Assembly (NCBI RefSeq): GCF_011758645.1
Contig: NZ_JAAMOZ010000001.1
Span: 248,001-312,000, forward strand
Origin: Brooklawnia cerclae
GTDB taxonomy: Bacteria; Actinomycetota; Actinomycetes; Propionibacteriales; Propionibacteriaceae
Direction of reading: 5' to 3'
DNA: 64,000 nt
Within the stretch, counting starts at the first letter, position 1. Each line of letters starts with the position of its first letter. Both the position numbers and the translations under genes were made by a program. Positions 57,405-64,000 of the stretch are shown piece by piece. Below the pieces are notes generated by a model, which was given only the letters and a program-made list of their open reading frames with translations, had not been told where the DNA came from and ran no database searches.

Positions 57405-58547
57405 CTACCGGGCGAGCTTGTTGAGGACCTGGTGGGCGGCGTACACACCCGTGATGGCGGTGGGCTCCAGGCCGAGCCCGTTGTGGTCGCCGGCGACGTA
57501 GGTGCTGTCGCCGTACTGCTGCTCGATGTACGCGCGTCCTTGCACATACATGGCCTTCGTCCAGCCCTTGCGGCTGATCACCTCGTGCTCGATGAAGTAC
57601 TCGCTGAGGTCGATCTCCGGCAGTCGGCTGTAGATCAGGAAGGAGCCGTCGTCCTGGCGGGCCGTGAAGATGACGGGCGAGGTGAACGGGAACAGGTTCA
57701 TCTCCTGGTCGGCGAACACCGGGCGCAACCGGCCCCACGCATGCACGACGTACAGCTGGCAGGTCTGCCGGACCTCACCCAGGCCGAGGAACTCGGCGGT
57801 GACCACCGGCGGGGTGGCGAAGACGACGTTGGCGGCCTGCACGGTGCTGCCGTCCGCAAGCTCCACGGTGTGGAGGCCGTCGTCGGTCACGGAATGGCCC
57901 GTGACGACGCCGCGGACGAAATGGTCGCCGAGGCGCCCCAGCTCGGCCTTCTCGTCGAAGGAGAACCGGTGGATCGGCAGCACCAGCCCCTGGCAGACGT
58001 TGAGGAAGTCGAGCGCGGTGATCGTCCCCATGTCGACCCCGGTGCAGGCGTAGGAGAACTTCGAGACGTAGTCCTCGGCCACCTTCCCGAGCCGATAGTG
58101 GGCGATCAGCCGTTCCGCCGGCTGGTGGAACAGACGCGCGATGTAGGGGTCGCGTTCCATCGCCTCGCGCTGCGACATGTACTCGCAGTCCTTCTTGAAC
58201 CGCTCGTAGTGGCGAATGAAGTTCGCCATCACCGCACCGAAGACGGCGAACCCGGGCGCCCGTCGCAGGGTGTTGAGGCTCAGCGTCGGGAACGACTTGC
58301 CCCGCCCGTCGTGGAAACGGCACGAGAGCGGATCGATGCGAGTGCGCCGGGTGATCAGCTTCTCGGCGTTGTGGTAATTGGCCATCACGAAGTAGGCGCC
58401 GAAGTTCACCCCCTCGTCGGCCGAATAGCAGATGCGCCCGCCCAGCGTGTCGGAGACGAGGACGAAGTCCGCGCCCCCGTCCTGCAGGGTGTGCGCACAA
58501 CTCAGACCGGCACTACCAGCACCAACGACGACGGCGTCGTGGATCAT
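57405..58547 (-). CDS. FAD-dependent oxidoreductase (amine-oxidase/desaturase-like)
   Basis: 380 residues. The N terminus VVVGAGSAGLSCAHTL is the FAD-binding Rossmann motif, and GDHNGLGLEPTAITGVYAAHQV near the end is reduced to its key GDHNG...AITGVYAA, the usual C-terminal FAD contact. There is no Fe-S motif. TAGGAGG lies 6 bases before the ATG at 58547. The substrate is unknown. It is divergent from hypA, with a shared 200-bp promoter region containing palindromes. Confidence 0.8.
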   Translation of the reverse strand: MIHDAVVVGAGSAGLSCAHTLQDGGADFVLVSDTLGGRICYSADEGVNFGAYFVMANYHNAEKLITRRTRIDPLSCRFHDGRGKSFPTLSLNTLRRAPGFAVFGAVMANFIRHYERFKKDCEYMSQREAMERDPYIARLFHQPAERLIAHYRLGKVAEDYVSKFSYACTGVDMGTITALDFLNVCQGLVLPIHRFSFDEKAELGRLGDHFVRGVVTGHSVTDDGLHTVELADGSTVQAANVVFATPPVVTAEFLGLGEVRQTCQLYVVHAWGRLRPVFADQEMNLFPFTSPVIFTARQDDGSFLIYSRLPEIDLSEYFIEHEVISRKGWTKAMYVQGRAYIEQQYGDSTYVAGDHNGLGLEPTAITGVYAAHQVLNKLAR

Positions 58548-58571
58548 GGTGACCTCCTATAGCAGTTCTGG

Positions 58572-58684
58572 TATGGGCACCATAGCAAGCGTTGCCAGGG
58601 CCCGTCGCGGCACCCCCCAAGGTTTCCGGGCCACGCGTTCGGAGACGCGGTAACCGGATTGACGAGTCATAGCGGAATGGCTAT
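58572..58684. promoter_or_regulatory. Divergent promoter region with two small palindromes
   Basis: TATGGGCACCATA (58572-58584) is a 13-base palindrome and ATAGC-N6-GCTAT (58669-58684) is a second inverted repeat. ATAGC also occurs at the edge of the flavoprotein ribosome site. They are candidate binding sites for the ArsR-family protein or for another regulator of hypA and the flavoprotein gene. Function is inferred from position only. Confidence 0.45.
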
Positions 58685-58747
58685 ATTCGCAAGTGAGAGC
58701 AGTTGGGAGTGCGATGATGCACGACATACTCGTCGTGGTGCCGGGCC

Positions 58748-59098
58748 ATGCATGAACTCGGGGTGACTCGGGCGGTGCTGAAGGTGGTGCTCGCCGAGGC
58801 GAACGAACGCGGCCTGACCTCGGTGGTCGGGATCACGCTGACGGTGGGGGAGATGCACGGTTTCGAGCAGGAGTGGATCCAGCGCTATTTCAGCGCCGCG
58901 GCCCGGGGAACCGCAGCGGAAGGTGCCCGCATCACGATGGTGCCGGTGCCGCCGCGGTTTCGTTGCAGGTTGTGCGAGGCGGACTTCGCCATCGACGTGC
59001 GCCGGGATCGCGTCCCCCGATGCCCTCGCTGCCACGCGCGCGACTACGAACTGCTCGCGGGCAAGGAACTGATGGTCACCGGTATGCAGGCTTTCTGA
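58748..59098 (+). CDS. hypA: Nickel-insertion protein HypA
   Basis: 116 residues. The N-terminal MHEL supplies the nickel ligands of HypA (His2, Glu3), and the zinc domain has CRLC and CPRC (Cys73, 76, 92, 95). HypA delivers nickel to a target with the GTPase HypB. In this window there is no hydrogenase or urease gene. An Fe-S protein gene follows at 12 bp. Confidence 0.9.
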   Translation: MHELGVTRAVLKVVLAEANERGLTSVVGITLTVGEMHGFEQEWIQRYFSAAARGTAAEGARITMVPVPPRFRCRLCEADFAIDVRRDRVPRCPRCHARDYELLAGKELMVTGMQAF

Positions 59099-59109
59099 TC
59101 GGAGCGGTC

Positions 59110-60141
59110 GTGGACAACCCTGAGATCATCGAATCCCCGATGGGACGCATGAACGTCGACCGGAACGGGAACGTGCTCTTCCTCGACGAGGAGCGGCTGA
59201 ACCGCAAGGAGCAGCCCGACAAGCCTGTCCGGCGGAACCGCCCGCGTGGCCTGGGAGTCAAGGATCTCCTCGTGTCCTGCGTGGGCGCAAAGCCGGTGAA
59301 CTACGGGCTCTTCACCGCGGCGTTCCGGCTCCTGGTCAGGTGCATGAAGAGATTCCTGAGGCGTCCGGGGATCGGCCGGAACCTGTTCCGCCGGGTCATG
59401 ATGGTGGGCCCGGTCGACGAGCCGTCCGGATACACCAAAGGTGTCTGGCTGCCGCTCGACGTCGATCTGTCCGACCACTCGGGGAGCGAACGTGTGCCCT
59501 GGGACCTACTCGAACAGGCGATCCGCTCGTCCACCTACATCGGGGGCCTGAACCGGTGCATCTGCCGGGAGACCTTCGGGTGCAGCGACTTCCCGCACGA
59601 CATGGCCTGCATGTTCTTCGGCCGGAGCGGCGAGGTCGTCGTCAAGAACGGGATCGCCGAGCGGCTCACACCGGAGCAGGCGCTGGAACGCGTGGCACGC
59701 GCCAAGGGCCTCGGCCTGAACGCCGAGGCGGTGCACGTCGAGTTGGAACAGTATGTCTGGGGTCTCAAGAACCAGGACATGGAACAGTTCCTCGAGGTGT
59801 GCTTCTGTTGCCCCTGCTGCTGCGTGGCGATGAAGTTCTGCCGCGAGGGGACCCGCGACATCAAGGACCGGTGGACTCCGAGCGGCTGGACCGCGACCAT
59901 CGACCAGGACGCCTGCATCGCGTGCGGTTCCTGCGCACCCGCCTGTCCCCAGGAGTGCATCGGCTTCGACGAGGACGGCGTTGCCAGCATCGACCAGGAG
60001 CACTGCATGGGCTGCGGCTACTGCGTGGCGGCCTGCCCGGCGTCCGACTGCATCAGGATCCGCCAGACGATGCCCATGCGCGACTCCATCCACGACTACT
60101 TCCTCGCCGAGGACGGCTTCGATCTGAAGGCCGGATACTGA
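59110..60141 (+). CDS. Multi-cluster Fe-S protein
   Basis: 343 residues, GTG start with GGAG 5 bases upstream. It has three Cys zones. First, C150-x-C152-x5-C158 and C167 (CICRETFGC and following). Second, C-x-C-C-P-C-C-C at 231-238. Third, two ferredoxin C-x2-C-x2-C-x3-C motifs at about 269-279 and 299-309, each followed by Pro, for two [4Fe-4S] clusters. The first two zones recall the Cys-rich domain of ferredoxin-like proteins in anaerobes. No signal peptide; a cytoplasmic electron carrier or scaffold. It lies between hypA and hypB, so an unusual nickel/iron assembly is possible. Confidence 0.82.
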   Translation: MDNPEIIESPMGRMNVDRNGNVLFLDEERLNRKEQPDKPVRRNRPRGLGVKDLLVSCVGAKPVNYGLFTAAFRLLVRCMKRFLRRPGIGRNLFRRVMMVGPVDEPSGYTKGVWLPLDVDLSDHSGSERVPWDLLEQAIRSSTYIGGLNRCICRETFGCSDFPHDMACMFFGRSGEVVVKNGIAERLTPEQALERVARAKGLGLNAEAVHVELEQYVWGLKNQDMEQFLEVCFCCPCCCVAMKFCREGTRDIKDRWTPSGWTATIDQDACIACGSCAPACPQECIGFDEDGVASIDQEHCMGCGYCVAACPASDCIRIRQTMPMRDSIHDYFLAEDGFDLKAGY

Positions 60142-60200
60142 CCCCCTGCCGGCCCGGCCATGAGGCCACCCGCCGCGCGTGAACCGAAGGGAAGCGGATT

Positions 60201-60875
60201 GTGAGTGAGATCACCCTGATCGACATCAAGGAGAACATCCTCGCCGACAACGACGAGGCGGCCGCCAGAGTCCGTGCCGCTGCCGACGCGGCCCGGACAT
60301 GCCTGATCAACGTGATGGCCTCGCCCGGGGCCGGGAAGACGAGCCTGATCCTGGCCACATTGGATCGCCTTGCCGGAGTGCGGGCCGGGGTGATCGAGGG
60401 AGACATCGACTCCCTCGTCGACTCGGAGATCTTCGCGTCGCGGGCCGTGCCCGTCGTCCAGATACGCACCGGCGGCGCCTGCCATCTGGACGCCCCCATG
60501 GTCGAACCGGCCCTCGCGCGACTCGACATGGGAGGCATGGACGCCGTGTTCGTCGAGAACGTCGGCAACCTGGTCTGCCCGGCGGAGTTCGACATCGGCG
60601 CCGACGCGCGGGTCATGCTGCTGTCGGTGCCCGAGGGGGACGACAAGGTGCTCAAGTACCCGCTGATGTTCAGCGTGAGCGATGCCCTGGTCGTCACGAA
60701 GACCGACTATCTCGACGGCCCCGGCTCGGACTTCGACGTCGCGCGGCTCACCGAGCGCGTGCGGGCGCTGAATCCGCGGATCGCGGTGTTCCCCGTCTCG
60801 GTACGAACCGGGGAGGGCATGGCCGACTGGGTGAACTGGGTCGACCGCCTCATCGGCTCGAAGACCGGCCTGTGA
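60201..60875 (+). CDS. hypB: Nickel-chaperone GTPase HypB
   Basis: 224 residues, GTG start. P-loop ASPGAGKT (40-47), GDIDSLVDSE, the metal-binding GGACHLD (Cys94, His95) and NLVC (Cys126), and KTDYLD (guanine recognition) are the HypB landmarks. The N-terminal CxxCGC high-affinity nickel site seen in some HypB is absent. GTP hydrolysis should drive metal release to HypA or its target. It follows the Fe-S gene by 59 bases and precedes the radical SAM gene by 1 base. Confidence 0.9.
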   Translation: MSEITLIDIKENILADNDEAAARVRAAADAARTCLINVMASPGAGKTSLILATLDRLAGVRAGVIEGDIDSLVDSEIFASRAVPVVQIRTGGACHLDAPMVEPALARLDMGGMDAVFVENVGNLVCPAEFDIGADARVMLLSVPEGDDKVLKYPLMFSVSDALVVTKTDYLDGPGSDFDVARLTERVRALNPRIAVFPVSVRTGEGMADWVNWVDRLIGSKTGL

Positions 60876-60876
60876 C

Positions 60877-61968
60877 ATGCGGCGCCCGGTTGTCGATCAG
60901 GATCAACTGGCCGACAGGGAGCGTGCCCTCTCCGGGCTCCGCCGCCTTGAGATCGAGTTGACCCAGATCTGCAATCTGCAGTGTGACTACTGCTTCGTCA
61001 CGCGGAACCTCCAGCAGCCGACTACGCGACCGATGGCCGAGGAACTCCTTGAGGCCATCGCGGCCACGGTCTCGACGCTCAGTTCCCCCGAGGGGGTCGA
61101 GGTGGTGCTCACCGGGGGTGAGCCCCTCAGCTGCTGGCCCTCCGTCGTGCGCGCCGTGGAGATCTTCGCCGGAGCGCTCGGCCCTCGGCTCGTGGGGGCG
61201 AGTGTGCTGACCAACGGCACACTTCTGCGTCCCGACCGGGCGGCATGGCTCGCCGAGAACCGCGTCCGGGTGACGGTCGGGTTGGACGGCACCCAGGAGG
61301 TCCACGACGCGCATCGCCGCAACAGCGTCGGCATCGGATCATGGCGACGAGCCTTCCGGGGAGCGTCCTCGCTGGTGGACGAGGGCATCGTGCCGGATGT
61401 CTCGATGGTCGTCGCAGACGGCGACTGCGCGAGCCTTTCCCAGGGGATCGAGTGGGTGTGCGACGCCCTCGGCCCGGCGACGCTGTCGGTGGTGCCGGCG
61501 GCGCCTCCCACGCTGGGCGGGTCGGTCCCGCGGCCGGGGCCGGAGGAATGGGCGGAACTGATCGTGGCGCTGCACGACCGGGCCCGGACGACGGGCACTC
61601 GTGTCGCGCCCGTCGCGGACGTGGTCGACGCGATGACCGATGGCGTGCCGATGCTGCATTCCGACGACGGCGCGTGGGGCGGATCCATGGCGGTGGACGT
61701 GCACGGCAACGCCGGGCCCAGTCTCGAACTGCTCAGTGCGGGTGTCGGTGCCGTCGCGCTCGGCTCGCTCGACCTGGCATCCGGGCCCTTCCAGCGGTGG
61801 CGGGACCGATCGCCCGCTCGCAACGCGGAATGCCGTGAGTGCTCAGCCCTGGGGCTCTGCGGCAACGCGTCCATGTACGCCAGCACGGCTGCGGGGGGAT
61901 CGCCGGCGGCCCGTGACCCGTGGCACTGCCGCATGCAGCGGCATCTCGTGAACGCCCTGGAGGGATGA
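60877..61968 (+). CDS. Radical SAM protein with SPASM-like C terminus
   Basis: 363 residues. CNLQCDYC (Cys32, 36, 39) is the [4Fe-4S] C-x3-C-x2-C that cleaves S-adenosylmethionine; LTGGEPL follows. The C-terminal region has C319-x2-C322-x5-C328 and C351, the SPASM/twitch pattern that binds a second cluster, with a Gly-Asn after C328 in place of a further Cys. SPASM enzymes often modify peptides or make cofactors; no precursor peptide is evident nearby. It starts one base after the hypB stop, so it is likely part of the hyp operon. Confidence 0.86.
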   Translation: MRRPVVDQDQLADRERALSGLRRLEIELTQICNLQCDYCFVTRNLQQPTTRPMAEELLEAIAATVSTLSSPEGVEVVLTGGEPLSCWPSVVRAVEIFAGALGPRLVGASVLTNGTLLRPDRAAWLAENRVRVTVGLDGTQEVHDAHRRNSVGIGSWRRAFRGASSLVDEGIVPDVSMVVADGDCASLSQGIEWVCDALGPATLSVVPAAPPTLGGSVPRPGPEEWAELIVALHDRARTTGTRVAPVADVVDAMTDGVPMLHSDDGAWGGSMAVDVHGNAGPSLELLSAGVGAVALGSLDLASGPFQRWRDRSPARNAECRECSALGLCGNASMYASTAAGGSPAARDPWHCRMQRHLVNALEG

Positions 61969-61975
61969 GCCCGGC

Positions 61976-62557
61976 CTATCGCGGAGCGCGCTCGTCCGGC
62001 GTCCAACCCACGAGGCGAAGGCTGCCACTCACGTGTTCCCGTACGCGATCGGCGGGGCTCGTCGTCACCACGCCGTAGACCATGCGCAGCGTCAGCAGTA
62101 CCTCGTCGACGGTCAGTGAAGCGGGGACGAGGCCCGCCTCGTGTGCCGCGCCCAGCGGTTCGGTGAGCAGTTCGCGCAGACGTTGCGTCCCGTCGTAGGC
62201 GGCGAGTCTGCCACGTGCGTCCACGGCCATCTCGATGAAGGCCGACACCTCGATCGTCAGATCCACCAGGCGGCGCCACAGGTGCTCGAAGGTCGCGGAG
62301 TCGCCGGACGCGGCGATCGCCTCGAGCTCGTTGAAGTTCTCGTCGAAGACGGTCAGGGCCAGATCGAGCCGTGTGGGGAAGTGCCGGTACAGCACCCCCT
62401 GGCCCACCCCGGCCCTCCGGGCGATGGCGTTGAGGGGGACGTGATATCCGCGCTCGGCGAACAACGACCGGGCCGCCGCGAGGATCGCCCTGCGGTTGGC
62501 GGCCGCGGCCGCAGGACCTCGGTTGATTCCGTTGCCTCGCTGCGTCGGGTCAGGCAT
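61976..62557 (-). CDS. TetR-family transcriptional regulator
   Basis: 193 residues. The HTH (about 23-70) is AILAAARSLFAERGY to GVLYRHFPTRLDLA. The C-terminal part is a ligand-binding helical domain. It is divergent from the flavoprotein gene at 62612, with a palindrome between them, so it probably represses that gene. It is convergent with the radical SAM gene, 7 bases away. Ligand unknown. Confidence 0.88.
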   Translation of the reverse strand: MPDPTQRGNGINRGPAAAAANRRAILAAARSLFAERGYHVPLNAIARRAGVGQGVLYRHFPTRLDLALTVFDENFNELEAIAASGDSATFEHLWRRLVDLTIEVSAFIEMAVDARGRLAAYDGTQRLRELLTEPLGAAHEAGLVPASLTVDEVLLTLRMVYGVVTTSPADRVREHVSGSLRLVGWTPDERAPR

Positions 62558-62574
62558 TCTGGGAGTGTATCAAT

Positions 62575-62592
62575 CCGGACAGTGGTGTCCGG
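62575..62592. promoter_or_regulatory. Candidate TetR operator
   Basis: CCGGACA-GTGG-TGTCCGG: perfect 7-bp arms with a 4-base centre, between the divergent TetR and flavoprotein starts and 20 bases before the latter ATG. The position fits a repressor site for both genes. Confidence 0.65.
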
Positions 62593-62611
62593 TACGAGCA
62601 AAGGAGCAGCC

Positions 62612-64000
62612 ATGTCCGAGTCCTTCGACCACACCTTCGATGTCGTCGTCGTGGGGACCGGGGGTGCGGGGTTCGCGACCGCGCTCGGTGCGGTCGACTC
62701 CGGCCTCAGCGTCCTCATGCTGGAGAGCACGGACAAATGGGGCGGCAGTACCGCGATGTCGGGCGGCGGACTGTGGCTGCCCAACAACCCACTGATGCAG
62801 CGCGCGGGCGTGGCCGACTCCCGTGAGGAGGCGCTCGCCTACATGGAGGCCACCATCGGGGACGTCGGCCGAGCGACGTCGCGTGAGCGCAAGGAGGCCT
62901 TCGTCGACGGTGTGGCCGATCTCGTCACGACCGCGCAGAAGCACGGCATGGTCTTCTCGCGCGCAGCGGACTACCCGGACTACTACCCGGAACTGCCGGG
63001 CGGGAAGATCGGCCGAGCCATCGAGACCCGTCCGATCAACACGAAGGTCATCGGGGAGTGGTGGGACACCCTGCGTGGCGCCATGCCGATGCCCGCCAAG
63101 ACCGACGACGTCTGGCTCATCCAGCGCGCCTGGTCGACCCCGGCCGGCTTCCGGCGGGGCGCACAACTGGTGTTCCGAACCCTGGGATCGGTGGTGCGCG
63201 GTCAGCGCCTGGCCGGCATCGGGGTCGCGCTGGCGTCCTCGTTCCTGCAGGCCGTGGTGCTGCGCAACCGGGTGCCGCTGTGGCTCGACAGCCCTCTGGA
63301 GTCGCTGGTCGTCGAAGACGATCGGGTCGTCGGCGTCCGCGTCCAACATGAGGGACGATCTGTGGCCATCAGGGCCAAGCGGGGCGTCATGCTCGCAGGT
63401 GGCGGCTTCGACCACAACGTCGCCTGGCGTGAGAAATACCAGGGGATCCACGGCGATCCCTCGGGTAACCCGGGCAACCTCGGGGGGCCCATCGCGGCCG
63501 CCCAGGACGTGGGCGCCGCCCTGGAACTGATGGACGATGCCTGGTGGGGCGCCTCGGTGGCCCCCGCGCCGGGCGGCCAGCCGTCGTTCATCGTCGGAGA
63601 GCGCGCGCTGCCGTACACGATCATCGTCGACGGCTCGGGCGAACGCTTCGCCAACGAGGCCGAGTCGTACGTCGATCTCGGGCACCACATGCTCGCCCAT
63701 GACAAGGACGGCGACTACTGGATGATCTGCGAGGTGCGGCACGCCATCCGCTACCTGCGCACGTTCGCCCTCGACCCGAGGAACAACAAGGCATCGGCGG
63801 ACGCCGGCCTGCGGTTCACGGCGCGCTCGATCCCCGAACTGGCCCGCAAGCTCGGCATCGACCCCGCACGGCTCGAATCGACGGTACGGCGGTTCAACGG
63901 GTTCGCCCGCGCCGGCGTCGACGGTGACTTCGGCCGGGGCAACTCCGCCTACGACCGCTACTACGGTGATCCCACCGTGCACCCGAACCCCTGCCTCGGC
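62612..64000 (+). CDS. FAD-dependent dehydrogenase, 3-ketosteroid dehydrogenase/fumarate reductase type (3' truncated)
   Basis: 463 codons are visible and open to the window end; the gene continues. GTGGAGFATALGAV is the FAD-binding site, WGGSTAMSGGGLWLPNN is the KstD/flavocytochrome-c signature, and LAGGGFDHN follows near residue 265. The family oxidises ring systems or reduces fumarate-like acids; steroid substrates are one option, but no other steroid genes are in view. AAGGAG lies 5 bases before the ATG. Confidence 0.83.
   Translation, partial: MSESFDHTFDVVVVGTGGAGFATALGAVDSGLSVLMLESTDKWGGSTAMSGGGLWLPNNPLMQRAGVADSREEALAYMEATIGDVGRATSRERKEAFVDGVADLVTTAQKHGMVFSRAADYPDYYPELPGGKIGRAIETRPINTKVIGEWWDTLRGAMPMPAKTDDVWLIQRAWSTPAGFRRGAQLVFRTLGSVVRGQRLAGIGVALASSFLQAVVLRNRVPLWLDSPLESLVVEDDRVVGVRVQHEGRSVAIRAKRGVMLAGGGFDHNVAWREKYQGIHGDPSGNPGNLGGPIAAAQDVGAALELMDDAWWGASVAPAPGGQPSFIVGERALPYTIIVDGSGERFANEAESYVDLGHHMLAHDKDGDYWMICEVRHAIRYLRTFALDPRNNKASADAGLRFTARSIPELARKLGIDPARLESTVRRFNGFARAGVDGDFGRGNSAYDRYYGDPTVHPNPCLG

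Noticed and set aside
58748-60875. [NiFe]-hydrogenase maturation operon
   Set aside because: hypC, D, E, F and both hydrogenase subunits are absent from the window, so only the nickel part can be stated.
60877-62557. Mycofactocin cluster (radical SAM plus TetR)
   Set aside because: No precursor peptide, MftB-like chaperone, or MftD/E/F gene is present, and the neighbours are HypA/HypB.

Overview
The window is chromosomal DNA of a high-G+C actinobacterium. Mycothiol genes (mycothione reductase, MshD), the 33-residue ribosomal protein bS22 after proC, a GlnR-MshD-phosphate transport neighbourhood and a PknG-type kinase with rubredoxin knuckles all point to Actinomycetota. The gene order resembles mycobacterial and propionibacterial chromosomes. 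I would guess Propionibacteriales, but the genus cannot be fixed from the sequence. There are no rRNA genes, tRNA genes, transposases, integrases or CRISPR arrays that I can see.

Layout. 1-9.9 kb: housekeeping genes on the + strand (partial sugar-phosphate isomerase, proline dehydrogenase, CPBP protease, asd, proC, bS22, HemD, histidine phosphatase, mycothione reductase, GH3 lipoprotein). 9.9-10.8 kb: a convergent, gene-free interval packed with inverted and tandem repeats. 10.8-20.2 kb: a - strand phosphate/nitrogen block (pstS-C-A-B behind a PHO-box-like site, Nudix/phosphatase, ppk1, mshD, glnR, dtd). 20.3-22.2 kb: FABP-like protein and YgfZ-like protein, then repeats. 22.2-25.0 kb: a MacB-like ABC exporter with a periplasmic adaptor. 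25.1-29.2 kb: an AT-richer island of small secreted proteins and lipoproteins, with one intact and two broken members of the same lipoprotein family. 29.3-35.6 kb: PLDc_N protein, MFS transporter, TypA, a small Cys-rich protein, and a CoA-disulfide reductase/rhodanese with a CstR-like repressor and matching operators.

35.8-49.1 kb is a nine-gene, one-direction signalling island: TelA-like protein, unknown protein, CbbX-like AAA+ ATPase, GlnX-like membrane protein, coiled-coil protein, PknG-like kinase, PP2C phosphatase, VWA protein and FHA protein. Kinase, phosphatase and VWA protein together match the 'TerY-P triad' idea from comparative genomics of Ter stress systems, here joined to a PknG/GlnX module. 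49.2-56.1 kb returns to core functions (YhhQ transporter, FrnE-like DsbA protein, purA, an MntA/HepT toxin-antitoxin pair with an interrupted antitoxin gene, purD, purB).

56.1-64 kb looks like an accessory redox/metal region. ArsR, an SRPBCC protein and an FAD oxidoreductase run leftward. HypA, a multi-cluster Fe-S protein, HypB and a radical SAM/SPASM protein run rightward. A TetR gene and a ketosteroid-dehydrogenase-like flavoprotein, cut by the window end, follow. HypA and HypB without any visible hydrogenase, paired with a radical SAM enzyme and an unusual Fe-S protein, is the most promising candidate for an undescribed system here.
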